From Mycobacterium sp. (lineage in GTDB: Bacteria > Actinomycetota > Actinomycetes > Mycobacteriales > Mycobacteriaceae), in assembly GCA_022841565.1 (NCBI GenBank), contig JALHRH010000008.1, positions 1 to 43,484 of the forward strand: 43,484 bases of DNA, in the 5' to 3' direction. The translations under genes were made by a program, and so were the position numbers. The stretch's first letter is position 1. Each line of letters starts with the position of its first letter. Below are positions 40,919-43,484 of the stretch, piece after piece. Below the pieces are notes generated by a model that searched no databases, was not told the DNA's origin, and saw only the letters and a list, made by a program, of their open reading frames with translations.

Positions 40919-43484
40919 ATGAGTGATCAGCTCCGGCATGCGACTGAAGCATTGCGGAAAGCGCTGGTCCAGGTCGAACGCCTGAAAAAGACCAACCGCG
41001 CGCTGCTGGAGCGGACCAGCGAGCCGATCGCCATCGTCGGAATGTCGTGCCGATTCCCGGGCGGCGTCGACTCGCCGGACAGCCTGTGGCGGATGGTGGC
41101 CGAGGGCCGCGACGTGATCGCGGAGTTCCCCACCGATCGCGGCTGGGATGTCGCCGAATTGTTCGACCCCGACCCCGACGCGCCGCACAAGACCTACGCC
41201 AAGACCGGCGGATTCGTGGACGGCGTCGCAGACTTCGACGCCGCCTTCTTCGGGATTGCGCCCAGCGAAGCCCTCGCGATGGATCCCCAGCACCGGATGC
41301 TGCTGGAGCTGTCGTGGGAGGCCCTGGAGCGGGCCGGAATCGATCCGGGTGGATTGCGGGGGAGTGCCACCGGAGTATTTGCCGGAATCATTGCTCAGGG
41401 CTACGGAATGTTTGCTGACGGAATCGAGGGCTACCGGCTTACCGGTATGACGTCGAGCGTGGCATCCGGTCGGGTTTCCTACGTGCTGGGTCTGGAAGGC
41501 CCGGCTGTGTCGGTGGATACGGCGTGCTCGTCGTCGCTGGTCGCGCTGCACATGGCGGTGCAGTCGCTGCGGTCGGGAGAGTGCGACCTGGCGCTGGCCG
41601 GTGGTGCGACGGTCAACGCCACGCCGACGGTCTTCGTCGAGTTCAGCCGGCACCGGGGCCTGTCTCCGGACGGTCGGTGCAAGGCCTACGCGGGCGCCGC
41701 CGATGGTGTGGGTTGGTCCGAGGGCGGCGCCGTCGTGGTGGTGGAACGACTTTCGGACGCGCAGCGGTTGGGTCACCAAGTGCTCGCGGTCGTGCGGGGT
41801 ACGGCGGTGAACCAGGACGGCGCCTCCAACGGGTTGACCGCACCCAACGGCCCCTCCCAACAACGGGTGGTGCGCGCGGCGCTGGCCAACGCTGGACTGT
41901 CGGAGACCGACGTCGATGTGGTCGAGGGCCACGGCACCGGCACGACACTGGGCGACCCGATCGAAGCCCAGGCCTTATTGGCCACCTACGGGCAGGGACG
42001 GGTGGAGGCCGGCCGACCACCGCTCTGGCTGGGGTCGATCAAGTCGAACATGGGGCACACGCAGGCGGCGGCCGGCGTCGCCGGCGTGATCAAGATGGTG
42101 CAAGCCATGCGCCACGAGGTACTGCCGGCGACGTTGCATGTGGATGCGCCGTCCCCGCACGTGGATTGGTCGGCGGGGTCGGTGGAGTTGTTGGCTCAGG
42201 CGCAGCCGTGGAAGACCGAGTCGGCCCGGGCCCGTCGCGCGGCGGTGTCGTCGTTCGGGATCAGCGGCACCAACGCGCACGTCATCATCGAGTCGGCGCC
42301 GGCCGAACAGCCCCGCGAGGCCGACCGGCGACGCACCGCTGTGCCGTGGACAATCTCGGCTAAATCGGCCTCGGCTTTGACGGGGCAGGCCAGACGATTG
42401 GCCGAATACATCGGCGCCCGTGAAGATTTGGACGTCGCCGACATCGGCTGGTCGTTGGCGGGCCGCACCTTGTTCGAGCATCGGGCCGTTATCGTCGGGC
42501 GCGAGCGTGACAGACTGCTGGCCGGACTGTCCGCGCTGGCGAACGACGAGCCGGGCGAGTTCATCCGCGGCGTTTCTCAGCCCACCGGCAAGACGGTCTT
42601 CGTCTTCCCCGGCCAGGGCTCCCAGTGGGTGGGCATGGCCGTCGAATTGCTAGATACCGCACCGGTGTTCGCGCAGCAGATCGAGGCATGCGGGGAGGTC
42701 TTCGCCGAATTCGTCGACTGGTCGCTGACCGATGTGCTTCGTGGTGTGCCGGGTGCCCCGGGGCTCGACCGCGTCGACGTGGTGCAACCGGCGCTCTTCG
42801 CTGTGATGGTGTCGCTGGCGGAGTTGTGGCGGGCGATCGGGGTGCGTCCGGACGCCGTGATCGGTCACTCTCAGGGCGAGATCGCGGCCGCCTATGTCGC
42901 CGGTGCGCTGTCGTTGCGCGATGCCGCGAAGGTGGTCACGCTGCGGAGTAAGCTGCTGACCGCGCTGGCCGGACCGGGCGGAATGCTGTCGATCGCTTGC
43001 GGTGCCGAGCAGGCGCGAGAGTTGTTGATGCCCTTCGGTACTCGGCTCGACATCGCCGCCGTCAACGGCCCTTCGGCGGTCGTGGTGTCCGGCGAGGTGA
43101 GCGCGCTCGACGAGCTCAGCAGGGTCTGCGTCGAGCGGGAGCTGCGCGTACGCCGGATCGAGGTCGACTACGCGTCGCACTCGGTCGAGGTCGAGGCGAT
43201 TCGCAGTGAACTCATCGACGCACTGGCCGGCCTCGAGCCGTCCTCGTCCCGGGTCGCCTTCTTATCAACGGTGACCGGAAGTCGCTTGGACACTGCGGGT
43301 TTGGACGCCGAGTACTGGTACCGCAACATTCGGCAGACCGTGCAACTCGACCAGGCCATCCGCAGTGCCTGTGAGCACGGATACCGGGTGTTCATCGAAT
43401 CGAGTCCGCATCCGGCATTGATCGCCGGTATCGAGGGCACCGCCGGCGCCTGCGGCACCGACCCCGTCGTGGTCCCCACCCTCG
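40919..43484 (+). CDS. pks12: Modular type I polyketide synthase, Pks12-like; N-terminal KS and AT domains, truncated by window end
   Basis: [53 protein letters not shown]...[13 protein letters not shown] (KS Cys), [22 protein letters not shown], then [14 protein letters not shown] and [10 protein letters not shown] (AT). Synteny with rbpA/Rv2049c supports pks12. Open to the window end, so absent from the ORF track. Confidence 0.85.
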   Translation, partial: MSDQLRHATEALRKALVQVERLKKTNRALLERTSEPIAIVGMSCRFPGGVDSPDSLWRMVAEGRDVIAEFPTDRGWDVAELFDPDPDAPHKTYAKTGGFVDGVADFDAAFFGIAPSEALAMDPQHRMLLELSWEALERAGIDPGGLRGSATGVFAGIIAQGYGMFADGIEGYRLTGMTSSVASGRVSYVLGLEGPAVSVDTACSSSLVALHMAVQSLRSGECDLALAGGATVNATPTVFVEFSRHRGLSPDGRCKAYAGAADGVGWSEGGAVVVVERLSDAQRLGHQVLAVVRGTAVNQDGASNGLTAPNGPSQQRVVRAALANAGLSETDVDVVEGHGTGTTLGDPIEAQALLATYGQGRVEAGRPPLWLGSIKSNMGHTQAAAGVAGVIKMVQAMRHEVLPATLHVDAPSPHVDWSAGSVELLAQAQPWKTESARARRAAVSSFGISGTNAHVIIESAPAEQPREADRRRTAVPWTISAKSASALTGQARRLAEYIGAREDLDVADIGWSLAGRTLFEHRAVIVGRERDRLLAGLSALANDEPGEFIRGVSQPTGKTVFVFPGQGSQWVGMAVELLDTAPVFAQQIEACGEVFAEFVDWSLTDVLRGVPGAPGLDRVDVVQPALFAVMVSLAELWRAIGVRPDAVIGHSQGEIAAAYVAGALSLRDAAKVVTLRSKLLTALAGPGGMLSIACGAEQARELLMPFGTRLDIAAVNGPSAVVVSGEVSALDELSRVCVERELRVRRIEVDYASHSVEVEAIRSELIDALAGLEPSSSRVAFLSTVTGSRLDTAGLDAEYWYRNIRQTVQLDQAIRSACEHGYRVFIESSPHPALIAGIEGTAGACGTDPVVVPTL

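Overview
The window is chromosomal DNA from a slow-growing Mycobacterium. It is inverted relative to the M. tuberculosis H37Rv numbering and is syntenic with roughly Rv2091c back to Rv2048c. It does not look like the M. tuberculosis complex: BlaC is diverged, lnt and ppm1 are separate genes, sigC is a remnant, and extra genes are present. In order it contains: a DUF4333 membrane protein (5'-truncated); a 5'-3' exonuclease; pepE; a minus-strand ESX-associated-type cluster (DUF2563, 'TPR-region' protein, 314-aa Rv2083-like protein, single-TM protein, Rv2082/Rv3899c-like protein); an Rv2075c-like PI-PLC-fold exported protein; an Rv2074-like PPOX protein; a short-chain dehydrogenase (SDR); cobL-cobM-cobK; a sigC remnant; blaC; cobIJ-cobH-cobG; an accessory segment of about 9.7 kb (hydrolase, BVMO, CDGP protein, MpaB-like oxygenase, SDR, PE_PGRS, molybdopterin oxidoreductase, membrane proteins, SRPBCC protein, decayed ISAs1-type transposase); cobN; a PPOX protein; a TspO-like membrane protein; a dienelactone hydrolase; fxsA; an amidohydrolase; lnt; ppm1; rbpA; an Rv2049c-like protein; and the start of a pks12-like type I PKS. 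The most interesting non-routine signals are: (1) the frameshifted C-terminal remnant of sigC abutting blaC; (2) a 108-bp tandem duplication at the junction of two convergent genes that copied both gene ends; (3) a chimeric, internally deleted echo of the BVMO gene about 0.5 kb downstream of the intact copy; (4) an accessory oxidative island in the cob locus, ending at a dead IS remnant next to cobN; (5) matched ECF-sigma-type promoter motifs with identical spacing ahead of fxsA and rbpA. I did not find a clear-cut new defence or mobile system. All family calls come from reading sequence by eye, with no database search.
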